Shown one piece after another: positions 21,607 to 31,736 of a stretch of DNA of 64,000 bases. The notes under the pieces were generated by a model. It searched no databases and had not been told where the DNA came from. It saw only the letters and a list, made by a program, of their open reading frames with translations. The position numbers and the translations under genes are program-made. Each line of letters begins with the position of its first letter. The stretch's first letter is position 1. This stretch comes from Schistosoma mansoni (taxonomy: Eukaryota > Platyhelminthes > Trematoda > Strigeidida > Schistosomatidae): the NCBI RefSeq assembly GCF_000237925.1, contig NC_031496.1, positions 19,335,154 through 19,399,153 of the forward strand. Direction: 5' to 3'.

Positions 21607-23614
21607 TAAACATGTTCTGCTTTATAGTGAGTCTCAACAATGCACATTAGTCAATTAATGCATGATTTCTATCAGCGTTTAGGAAGAATAACGTGTAAAA
21701 CATAGGTTAGATACATGACATGAGAAATCTAAGTGAATTACCAGTTTCTAGTGAAAACTCGTAAACCTTGAATAGATAACTGAGAAGTCCGAGTTCATCC
21801 AATATGGGTGGTTTTTTGTGGTACAAGCAAAAGAATATTTTAGAAAGTAACTTGAATCTGAAAACATAAACGATTTCGTGTTTAATGGTTGTAACTAAAA
21901 CAACGACAGTCAAATCCTAGAACGCAAAAGTCTATTAGAAATGGTGGGATGGATCTGAAATGTTGGTAATGGCCGAATGGGATTTAAAAATAAACTCAGA
22001 GTGCTAATTTTCTAATTTAAGGGAAATGATTTGAGTAGTTAAAACCTTAGAAAGTAATTGCAACCCTCATTGGTTCACTCATCCTGGTCATTTTAGGTTG
22101 GTCAGCGAGTCGACAAGTTTGCTATATAACCAATTTTGATTCTCCAAGCCCTGCGATACTGGGTCACAGCTTTACGGTGAAGCGTTTTTAGACTGAAAAG
22201 ACAGAGCTAGAATGACTAGAAATCAGTATTGTTCTAGTCGAGTAGAAATAGGTCGACATAAAGGTATTGTGGAGTGATTTAGTTGTGATGATCAGCCTGA
22301 GTATAAGAACGTTTGTGCTTAGCGTCACCGACCCTAGAAGCTGAATTTTCATTATAACATGTGACAGACCTTCATCTGTAGAGCCGTATTTGGAGTAAGA
22401 TTATCTATATAAGCGCATTATTCAGGGATCATCTCTATTTTAACTTGTCTAGCCTAAATCAAGACTAAGATATATGATGGAAACAAGCGGTTAACCATAA
22501 TTAAAGTACGTTGGTGCTTTTTAAAGAACTTGTGGATTTGGACAGAATTTAAGTAGACTTACCTAGAGGCGAAATATGAACCATGGTCTGAAGTATAATT
22601 CGATTTTAAAACTGTACATGTACGACAAGAACTGATATTCACACAACGCTTGACAAAAACATGCGAAAGGAACGGTGGTAATCTCATTGCAACGTCTTAA
22701 CTCATTCAGGCGCTTTATCTACATGTGAACCATACGCAAGTTAAAACAAGTCATGCATCTAACCTATGAAGTGGATTTCGATGCTGGGAGAAGATATGCT
22801 TGGGGCTCTTTCTACCTTCTTTGCAACTGTTAATGTGTCCAAAACTGTGAAACTCAGATTTTCGTGAACAGAAACAGCCAGTTGTTGGTTCCTTTAGAGT
22901 TAGTTTAAAGAAGATTGATTGCAGTTCCGAAGTGATGTGTTCCGTAATCTAGATACTTAATGGCATGAAAATTGACTACTTTGGATTTGCAAGACACACC
23001 CTTGGCAGGATTCGCTCATTCAGATATCTGGACCAGATCATGTTTGGGTACACCGTACTCCCAAACACTCCCAGTAACTAGTAAGCTTAGACTACACATT
23101 TCTCGATGCATCGGTAGTTTCCCAAATCTACAATTTCAGGGTTAGGTTTATTATTAGAGCAATACTAATAACATAGTAGACTATAATATCACATTGTACA
23201 TTCGGCAACAGATATAATTTGAGTTTCCCTGGTCTTCTCCTAGGGTACAATTTTTAGCAGGATTATGTTTGTTCCATACAGTCGTTAAAGTTGCTACAGA
23301 AGCTGGATACTACGACACGGTGTGAATTCAATATAAGCTGGGGGGTTGAACTATTCCCTTCCAATGTGAGTAGACCCCTGTAGTGTATACAGATAATATA
23401 CATTGGCAGTCGCTTCATCTTTCTTGATTGCTATGGGTGATGCTTCATTTAACATACTGTTGTATTTCAGTTTTGGCTCTATACGTGACCTAAATACATG
23501 TAACAGATGGAATGCTAAGAAAATACCTCCCACGTGTCTTGTTTAGCATAATTTTCGTCTCATGAATTTTTCTTCCTGAATTGCGAGTTAACTTTTGTCC
23601 AGGATTCTTGCGAC
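21607..23614. other. Non-genic sequence
   Basis: It starts with the right-hand taaacatg repeat of the Merlin insertion. I see no gene or other named element in the next 2 kb. Confidence 0.5.
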
Positions 23615-23850
23615 CGTAGGGTAGGATATACACTGAAGAAATCACCAAACTGCATCACGAGGCCATCGCTAACTTAGAATCCGGAAGGGAAGCAGAAAAG
23701 AGGAAGGCCAAAGAACCCATTACACCGGGAAATAGAAGCAGATATGAAAAGGAATAATAACTACTGGAAAGGATTGCCTAGAACAAGGTTGGATGGAGAA
23801 TGCTGGTGTGTGGCCTATGCTCCTCCACGAGGGGTAACAGGCGTAAGTAA
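23615..23850 (+). pseudogene. 3' end of an RTE-like retrotransposon
   Basis: Broken frames read [16 protein letters not shown] and, after a frame change, [19 protein letters not shown], the usual C-terminus of a schistosome RTE-type polyprotein. A tandem TAAG tail follows (taagtaagtaag at about 23843). It is a 5'-truncated copy of a family different from the one at 17.2-21.0 kb, judging by its C-terminus and tail unit. Confidence 0.7.
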
Positions 23851-25864
23851 GTAAGTAGTAAATTTTGGTTAACACGTAATTAAACGGAGTTGGCTCACAC
23901 GCCTTCTCCACTGCACGTCATTTCTCTTCACTCTCTTGTCTCAGTTTCACTACGTCTCCCTTATTGTCTATTTACATGAATGAGTGTACAAAATATACGT
24001 ATTAGAAATCCATTTTCGTACTTGGCCTATTTAATTCCGTTATTCACGAACGCAATTTAAGATGATGAAATATACTAGGATAGCCGACATGTGTATTTCT
24101 ATGGCAATCGGCATACAGTCCAACCGCAGTCAGATCCAGGGCCACAAAAAGATAATCAGGTTTCATTTCTAAATAAAGTTGCCAGTCGTATGAGTGTACA
24201 GAAATGACCGACAAGATCAAATTAAGTTGTCTGACTAAAAACTAGAATAAACTCGTTTCGCTTTTCACAAATCTCAATGGAGGCCGTGGTGAGCATAATT
24301 ACATATCACTATCCTACTCTCTTCATGCTTCTGTAATGCCTAGGTTAGAAGTTTAATTTTATCATGGGTTGTGTGCAGCACTGGCTTCGTAGTCCGAGTG
24401 CAGTGTTTTTTGCAGTCGTTTTAGCTAAGCGATATCACTTTTAAGAGGTGGACTTGAGGAGTAACCGGATGTGGTACCCGAGTTTCTTCTCACGAAATAT
24501 GAATGAAAAATCTGAGTATAATTGAAAGGGGAGTTGTGTTTGGATTACAGGTAGGGGTATCGAAATGTATAAATGTTGTTCTGGCTTACTGTCAGATGAA
24601 TGGTGTCCCACAGCGACTTGGTACGTCATCTTGTGCAAACCATGAGTCTTACTTAGCCACCACATCTCAACTCTTTACAGACCAACGAAATATTTGAATA
24701 TGATGTACTTATAAACAGGTCAACATGTGTACCGAGGACGACAATAGAAGGAATAACCCAAGAAAGCATTGGAACTAATCATACAACTAAGTGCATGTTA
24801 GCCTTTCGTACCAGTAGGTAATTATCGCTCTATTAATAGAAGAAACCAGACTAGTAGTGAATTGGTCTTTATTTAGCTTATGGGACAGCACACTGTGTAG
24901 CGGGAGGTTACCAGTACAAACACACGAAGCTCTTCAACGTTCGGTGTGAGATGAAAAAATATAACACCCACACAATATAAGGAGGTGAATGAATACTTGA
25001 GCTCTATTGTTTTGACATATACTTAGTTGTTTGAGGTCAACTCTCAACTAATTAAGCTACGTTGTTACAGACCAACAAAATTGAGTTAGTGTATTTGACA
25101 GTCACATGCTTGGTCAGGCCTTGGATTCCAAAATGAGCATACGTTTGTGTGGATCGGTTATATTTGTGCCGCAAGCCTCTACCAAGCGGGCTGCGCAAAT
25201 CATTCTTCTCTACTTAGTTCCTGATTATTCTCGAGGCGATTAAGCTGCTGAACATAGCTATAAAGCTGTCCCCAGATAAACGACCAGCATCAGTTGATCA
25301 GTTTTTAGTTTTTGAGGGAGCTGCGAGCGTTACCATTAGTCCGGCTCTGGACCTGAATGTAACCATCAGGATGGACCCTAGTGGCGAAGTGGATAACAAA
25401 CGTACAGATGTAGGCACTGTCACAAAAAAAGAAAAAGCACACTGGAAAGGAAAAAAATTATCATCAGGATATGCAAATCTACGGTTTCAGCTCAAGATTT
25501 ACATATCAACACAAAAAATCTTTGGGGGAGCAAAACCTGAGCTGTGTAAATCATATGACTAAAAGACAAAACAAGATCGATGATTGGCCTACAGTTACAT
25601 ACAGAAAGAGGAAAGTAAGGGAACTGCGGTGCGGTTGTCCTGCAGACGAGAAGTGCCATAACCATATGAACTATCGAGACAGTGGCATATGATTCAGGAA
25701 CATGTGAACTGATGCGCTGAGGGCTGAAATGTATTCGGCACAATGTTGGATTAATTGTAATGAACCGCAGTTCATTATATGTAGTAGATGATTTCCTTCC
25801 AAGCAAACTTACGTCCTGGGGTAAAAGCCTTATTTTAAGATATTTTAATGCACCGTAATAAACT
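23851..25864. other. Non-genic sequence, possibly the decayed 5' part of the following CR1-like element
   Basis: No host gene. Two overlapping open frames at 25371-25692 (one with KRQNKIDDWPTV and RELRCGCPADEKC) lie just upstream of and on the same strand as the CR1-like remains. They could be its ORF1 or spacer, but I have no motif to prove it. Confidence 0.4.
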
Positions 25865-28145
25865 GGGTGAATTTAGAAGAGGGGTCACCAACGACATCAT
25901 TTGATTGCAAACTGTTAGAAACCACAATTGCACTAGCTTTATTCCAGAACATTAGAGAAGCCGCTAGATATGACTCCTGGTCTCTCTTGAACCTAATCTT
26001 CACACGCAGTGGTGATGTCTGTCAAATATCTTTCTCCCACCCCTAAGGACAAGTGGTCATGTAGTCATTCTATTCAAGTTCATGGCTGAGATGGTCTACC
26101 AAACAGTTGTGCTGGCCCATCCTAGCATATGGAAGGCAGACGTGGGGAGCAATCAACTGCACCCCCGAATGAAAACTGTACAGTTGACTGAGGAACGTTG
26201 GTGGAAGAGGCATGGACCCATTTGCGGCAGTCATATAATCAGGTAACTCAACCATTTATGCCTTGGACAGTTTCAAAGAATAAGCAACACAGGTCATACC
26301 TGAATGGAGCGGGATATTCAACGTTTACTAAGACGAAAGAAGAAGTGTGGGAACTTTAATGTTAGCGTTGACACAGCAAGTACTATGGAACGCTACTGCT
26401 CGGCATGAAATAAGCGTATAATTACCATCCGGGAAGCTCACAGAATATATGAAGTGCAGTTGGCACAATCTCTAATCAAGCAGCCTAAGAGACTATTCCC
26501 GTACAAAAATTACAGAACGAGGACTCGGTATTGGATTCCCAACCTAATTGAGCAAGGGAGTTGATCTGAATTGATAATGACCAAGAAAAAGCAGAGGCTA
26601 TGGGAAACTATTTTGGGACAGTATTCACTCAGGAGCATCTTCTAGACGAAAGACTAGACCCAAGTACGAAGTCAATAAATCATCTGCTAACTGTTGGCTC
26701 TGAGTGAGACGATGTACTTCAAGCCATCAACACTTTACACACGGAAAAGTAAGCGGAACCTGGTGAACTACACCCTAAAATCTTGAGACTAATTGTATAA
26801 TATATTGCTGCCCTATTGACCACGATATATCAAATATCACTTGGCCAAGGTGAGTTGCCTATATACTGGAAGGATGCAATCGTCACTCCGATACGTAAAA
26901 CAGGATCAAGGCAACTTCCATCGAACTTCAGATCTGTCATCTTGACAAGTGTCGTAGTTAAAATACTGGAAAGAATAGTGAAAAAGACTATAATGATATT
27001 TGTGGAAACCAATAATGGGTTAAACGGCGAACAACACGGTTTCAGAAAAGGTTTGTTTTGCACAACAAGTCGCCTTGTGCAAGGGAGCAATGGGTAAAGG
27101 CTTTAGATAATGGAAAATCAGTAGATGTTGTCTACATAGACCTCAGCAAAGCATTTGACGAGGTGTCAACAAATAAGCTACTATTGAAGTTAGGTAATCT
27201 TAGAATTGTCGGACCTCTCGTAAAATAGCTTAAGGATTTCCTGGTAGATCGCAGATAGTAAGTAAGAGCGAATTCCAAATGCTGCACCTGGAAACCAGTA
27301 CTTGGTGGAGTACCTCAAGGCTCTGACCTAGGCCCTTTACTTTTTACACTGTGTGTAAATGAACTCTCAGGTATAGTTGAGTCCCAAATCTTATTATACG
27401 CTGATAATGTAAAAACCTGGCGAGAAATAACAGGTGACGTGGATGCATGTACATTTCAGACAGACTTAAATATTGTGAATCACTTGTTTAAAGAGTGGCC
27501 GATGACTATCAATACGGCAGAGTGTGTATACATGCACTTTGGGGATATGAGGGTAAATAGATATAACACAGGGAAGGTGCCTGTACTCGTGGTCCGGTCA
27601 TGACCTTGAGACCACGGCACATTGACGTGACGTTGTGGTCCGGGGAGTTAGAACCCTATGGGCTTTAAAAAGGACATTCACCAGGTTAGATACTACCAGG
27701 TTCATTGTAGTACACACAACCTTAGTGAAAACTAAGCTTGAAAACTGCATTAGGGTTGCAAGCCTCTGTTCGAAATGTGATTCGGATATCCTGGAGAAAG
27801 TACAGAGGGCAGCTACCCGTGTAATTCCAGAACTCCGGAATTTACCATGCAAAGAGCGTCTTCAAAAGCTAGACCTCTTTACTCTGTGAAGAGGCGATCT
27901 GAATTTGATGTATAGAATACTAATAAATGTTTTTGGACCTAATATATCCTCTCTTTCCCTTCTCACAATATCGGGACATATCAAAGGACATAACACGAGA
28001 GTATGGAAGTCAAGAACGAACAAAATACCTGTGGTATACATGTTTTCACACTGAGTGATCAATTCTTGGAACCTTTTACCAGAAGCAGTGGTGTCCGCAC
28101 CTTCAATTAACCTGTGGTGGACCGAAAATTATATTAACTCAAAAA
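25865..28145 (+). pseudogene. Decayed CR1-like non-LTR retrotransposon (family A)
   Basis: In order on the plus strand there are: endonuclease-like remnants (ARYDSWSLLNLIFT, near 25960); a linker with EAMGNYFGTVFTQEHL (26598); RT pieces IYWKDAIVTPIRKTGS (26855), NGEQHGFRKG (27022), VDVVYIDLSKAFDEV (27125, motif A), LGGVPQGSDLGPLLFTLCVN (27302), and YADNVKTWREI (27398, YADN where YADD is expected); and a C-terminal part SDILEKVQRAATRVIPELRN (about 27781-27842). Many stops and frame changes show a fossil. Similar RT text recurs on the minus strand at 61928-62650. Confidence 0.82.
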
Positions 28146-28601
28146 TAGCATAAAGTTATTACGTTCTAATGTTAATGTCATAATATACCAACTATAAGTT
28201 ATAAACGCAAATAAAAGTTAAGGAATGTTACTTAAGTTAGAGGTTCGATACGCGTTCGGTTGCGTTTGGTACCATAATCTATAATTATAGATGTTTAAGA
28301 ACTCCAGTGAGGTTGATATGGTTTCAATAACATAGCCAAACGTAGAAAATAATAGAAATGTGTATCATTGCGGATGATAGATGTTTCAGAGTTCGGTTAT
28401 CATAATCACAAGCAATGGCGAACAAGAGACGTGTGTATAGTGGTGAATTTACGAGCGCCTAAAAACGTGTGTCATGCAATGAGTAGTACATAATGGAAAC
28501 GTTTAAATTCAAGGTCACACTTAAACAATGTGTACAATCACTCTGCGGTAAATGCATAGACTGTGAAATTTAACAAAGTAAATGCAAATAACATCGTAAA
28601 G
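28146..28601. other. Non-genic sequence
   Basis: Nothing recognised between the CR1-like remains and the SINE target duplication (28602-28614). Confidence 0.5.
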
Positions 28602-28614
28602 TATTTACAAAATA

Positions 28615-28946
28615 TTATAAGCAAAGATGGATAGTGGTTAATGGTGGAATTCAGGACGCGCGATTCGTCCTATTTGGGACTCATCAGCTGGATGTACCTG
28701 CACCTCAGAGTTGATGTTCACTCTGGGACTCGAACCCAGTACCTTTCGCTCCAAACGACATAGCGTTATCCACTCTGAGTCCTGATAGCCACTTGCTTGT
28801 GCGATGGGGTGAAGTTTAAATTCACTTGATATTGTCTGTTTGAGTCTTCCTATTGATGTTTAGGACTGTAACTGGCAATAAGAGATTGACCAGTTGCAGT
28901 CTTAGACATCAATGGGAAGATTCAAACAAACAATACTAAGTGAATT
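28615..28946 (-). mobile_element. Complete Sm-alpha-type hammerhead SINE with 13-bp target duplication
   Basis: The direct repeat tatttacaaaata flanks it exactly (28602-28614 and 28947-28959). On the minus strand the element begins with a large foldback (59-bp arms, 28817-28948), then a short stretch, a tRNA-like head with B box GGTTCGAGTCC, a spacer, a hammerhead ribozyme (28693-28646) and the end ccactatccatctttgctta. The clean target duplication shows that the foldback lies inside the mobile unit. It has no coding capacity, so reverse transcriptase must come from another element. Confidence 0.85.
28646..28693 (-). ncRNA. Sm-alpha hammerhead ribozyme with a base change at the stem III junction
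   Basis: On the minus strand: ATCCAG (28693-28688) for stem I, CTGATGA core (28687-28681), stem II GTCC-CAAATA-GGAC, GAA (28666-28664), then T where A normally pairs next to the cleavage site, CGCGCGTC, and stem I return CTGAAT with one mismatch. Cleavage would fall between 28655 and 28654. The A-to-T change removes the A-U pair closing the catalytic core, so activity is doubtful. Confidence 0.8.
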
Positions 28947-28948
28947 TA
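28817..28948. repeat. 59-bp imperfect inverted repeat (foldback) in the SINE
   Basis: Arms 28817-28875 and 28890-28948 are separated by 14 bases. About nine positions differ between the arms, and those I checked are transitions. The RNA would form a long hairpin in which the C/T and G/A differences can still pair as G-U. Confidence 0.85.
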
Positions 28949-28959
28949 TTTACAAAATA

Positions 28960-29889
28960 GGTGTGTTATGACTATCTCCATAGACCTGTTCAAGAGAAGA
29001 CTAGACACTCAAAAAAGCATACTAGAAAAGAGATTATATAGTCCGTAGGCCTTCTGTCCTTACTACATAATTCTGAATGTTATCGGAGTAATGCCTCAAC
29101 AATTGTGTCCATTCGAAACCAAATGACCTTGGTTGGGTGATTTGAGTTTGTGTTCTGTAACGCTTTAATATATGTAAGTTGACTTCTTCTGTTTATTGAA
29201 CAATCATCTCATTACTTTCATTTTTGTCTCATTTCATTTCCAGCATTCGGCCATCCAGTTTTGTGTTAAATCTGATAACTCCTACACGCCAGTGATAATC
29301 CTGTGATTTTTGATTCATTTTTACCCACATTTTCATCAACTTGGTCAGTTTTTTTTCTGAAAGTTGCGATTTTAGGCACTCTCAGCTTTGCCAAATGACA
29401 GCATATAGGTAATGCAGCAGTTACGTGTTAGGTAGTTGGTGTTTGTTAATAGGAGACTCTTAACCTAGGTTATTCGTCAGTTGACACTTGTCTGCGAAGC
29501 GTACCTGTAATCTTTGCGGAAGCAATGTTGCACTAAAATGCCTACAGTTGATTGGATAATACATTCCGATTGGTATAATCCTTCAGTACTCGAAGGATCC
29601 GGGAAACTTGATATTGTTAACCACTCAGTGACCAATCAATTGTAATGATGATGACTTGTGTAACAAGATGTGGATCGATATAAGTATCCAATATGTCCCG
29701 TTTATAGTGTTTGCTGTAGTTTCCACAGCCCAATACTTGGTGTATGGCTTACACCCAAATACCTTATGAACGAGTTATGTTCCTATGTTTTTCTATCAGT
29801 CATTCATTCGCTTTAAGAAGCATTTCAGCTGCCCTCCAGCTACTCTACAGCTATCCACCTTTTCCGTACACCCTGCATAGAACGTTGAA
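28960..29889. other. Non-genic sequence
   Basis: No gene. The first about 100 bases contain SIDLFKRRLDTQKS in a plus-strand frame, which could be the C-terminal end of another non-LTR element, but the match is short. Confidence 0.4.
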
Positions 29890-31166
29890 GTAACCCCCCC
29901 GACTCTAATTAAATTTCATAAAGCCATAGCTAATTTGAAACGAGGAAGAGCATCTGGTCCAGATGGATTGACTCTAGAGGTCTTTAATTATGATAGTCTA
30001 GTTTCAGCGGTTAGGTTGACTAATATTTCAGCTAAAATCTGAGAACTGAGTGTAATCCCATCTGAATGGTCGCAATCACTGATTGCCTCAACACATAGGA
30101 GGGGGCCAAAATCATCCTGTGGTAACCATAGAGGGATTAGTTTAACTAATATATCTAAAATACTAGCCTCAATAATTATCGTGCGCCTAACAAAGACTCG
30201 TGAAATCCAAACAAGAGAAAAGCAGGCTGGCTTCAGGCCTGATCGTGGCTGTATCGACAACATTTTCACCATTCGTCAAATTTTAGAGCACAGGCATACT
30301 TATCAGCGTCCGACAATGATGGTTTTTCTTGATTTAGAAGCGGCATTTGACTTTGTAAACCGAGAGGCTCTGTGGCAGTGTCTGTCATTGAAAGGTGTAC
30401 CTCAGAAGTACATAAACCTTGTGAAGGCTGTTTACTCGAACACTACTAGTCGAGTGAGAGCTTACGGCGAACTGTCTTCTAATTTTGCAACCTCAAGTGG
30501 TGTCGTGCAAGGCTGTCCTCTATCTCCATTTTCGTTCAATTTTATCATAGACCTACTGCTAGAAAAAACGTTTTCGTCGACTGAATTTTCAGGAATTGAT
30601 CTCCTACCAGGTCGACTTATCAACTTAGAATACGCAGATGACATAGTCCTGTCTGGTGAAGACGCTGATAAAAGGCAGATTTCTTGGGTAGCACTAAGCA
30701 ACAGTATCAGGATGTTTGGGATGTGTTTCTCCCCCTCTAAATGCAAGTTGTTACTTCGGGGCTGGCCTGTGTCAACACCTAAACTAAGGATGATGAGTGA
30801 AGTAGTTGAACGCGTCGACAACCTCACTTATCTTGGAAGTCTGATCAGCCCTAATGGGTGGGTGTCTGACGAAATTTCTGTACGGATTCAAAAAGGTCGC
30901 TTGGCTTTTGTCAACTTACGTGACCTATGTAGATGGCGAGATATCCATCTACCAATTAAAGGACGAGTATACTGCGCGGTAATTCGTTTTGTTTTACTTC
31001 ACAGTTGCGAAAAATGGCGATTAGGGTTGGATGATACTTGTTATTTACTAGTATATGATGACAGATGTCTTAGGAATATTGCTCGCATCTGCTGGGATCA
31101 TAGGGTGAGTAACAGTGGGGTTAGACACAAGGTATTAGGGAATGATGGTTAATCAGTTGATGAAAT
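29890..31166 (+). pseudogene. RTE-like retrotransposon fragment (RT domain)
   Basis: The plus strand reads GRASGPDGLTLEVF (29945), GNHRGISLTNISKILASIII (30122), then an open frame 30181-31152: EKQAGFRPDRGCIDNIFT, MMVFLDLEAAFDFVNR (motif A), SSGVVQGCPLSPFSFNF, NLEYADDIVLSGE (YADD), NLTYLGSLISP and RICWDHRVSN. Stops before 30181 and a TAA at 31150, where related elements continue (GNDGKSVDE), break it. The last about 400 bases are nearly identical to 60311-60718. Confidence 0.85.
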
Positions 31167-31736
31167 TGTACGCAATCATTTTTATATATTTCTACCATTG
31201 AAGTAACTGCCTATATGAATTTGGTGGTCTTGTTGTGCTAATGAGGTATGGTAACTTGGACTGTGCCTGATCCTCTGTTGTAGCTGACTGACGCGTTCAT
31301 TCGCCTTGAGTTAGTGTTGACCAATATTGATTGCTATGTGTATATACTTTGTTCTGAATAAATCTTCGGCTCATGTTTTGTGTTTCATGCGGTCTCATTT
31401 ATACTGTGGATATCTCATATCTTAAAGCTAAACTCAAATATGCTGACTCCTGATTGTTACAGTTTTTTCTGAGATATTTATACTGTTAGTGTCGTATATC
31501 ATTGTTTTTAATTCTCCCTTGTGCATCGTAAACCGTTGTCATCTCGGTTTAGTGACAACCGCACTTGTTCCTATTTATATATGCAGTTACTGAATGCGGT
31601 TTTTCTCTTGTCTTTCAGACTGTTGTGCTAACTAAATCCCTATAGCAACACACTTTCAAACTGCCTTAGTGGCATATTTGCTAACAAGGCGGAAGCTTAT
31701 TGGTATCTAACCAGTGCAGGGCACATTTCTCAGATC
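31167..31736 (+). other. SPT6 upstream region with shared repeat unit and a candidate splice acceptor
   Basis: Bases 31185-31300 resemble 61820-61940. Further right, a strong pyrimidine tract (ttttctcttgtctttcag) ends in AG at 31617-31618, 118 bases before the SPT6 ATG. It could accept a 5' untranslated exon or the schistosome spliced leader. No TATA-like element is convincing. Confidence 0.5.
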
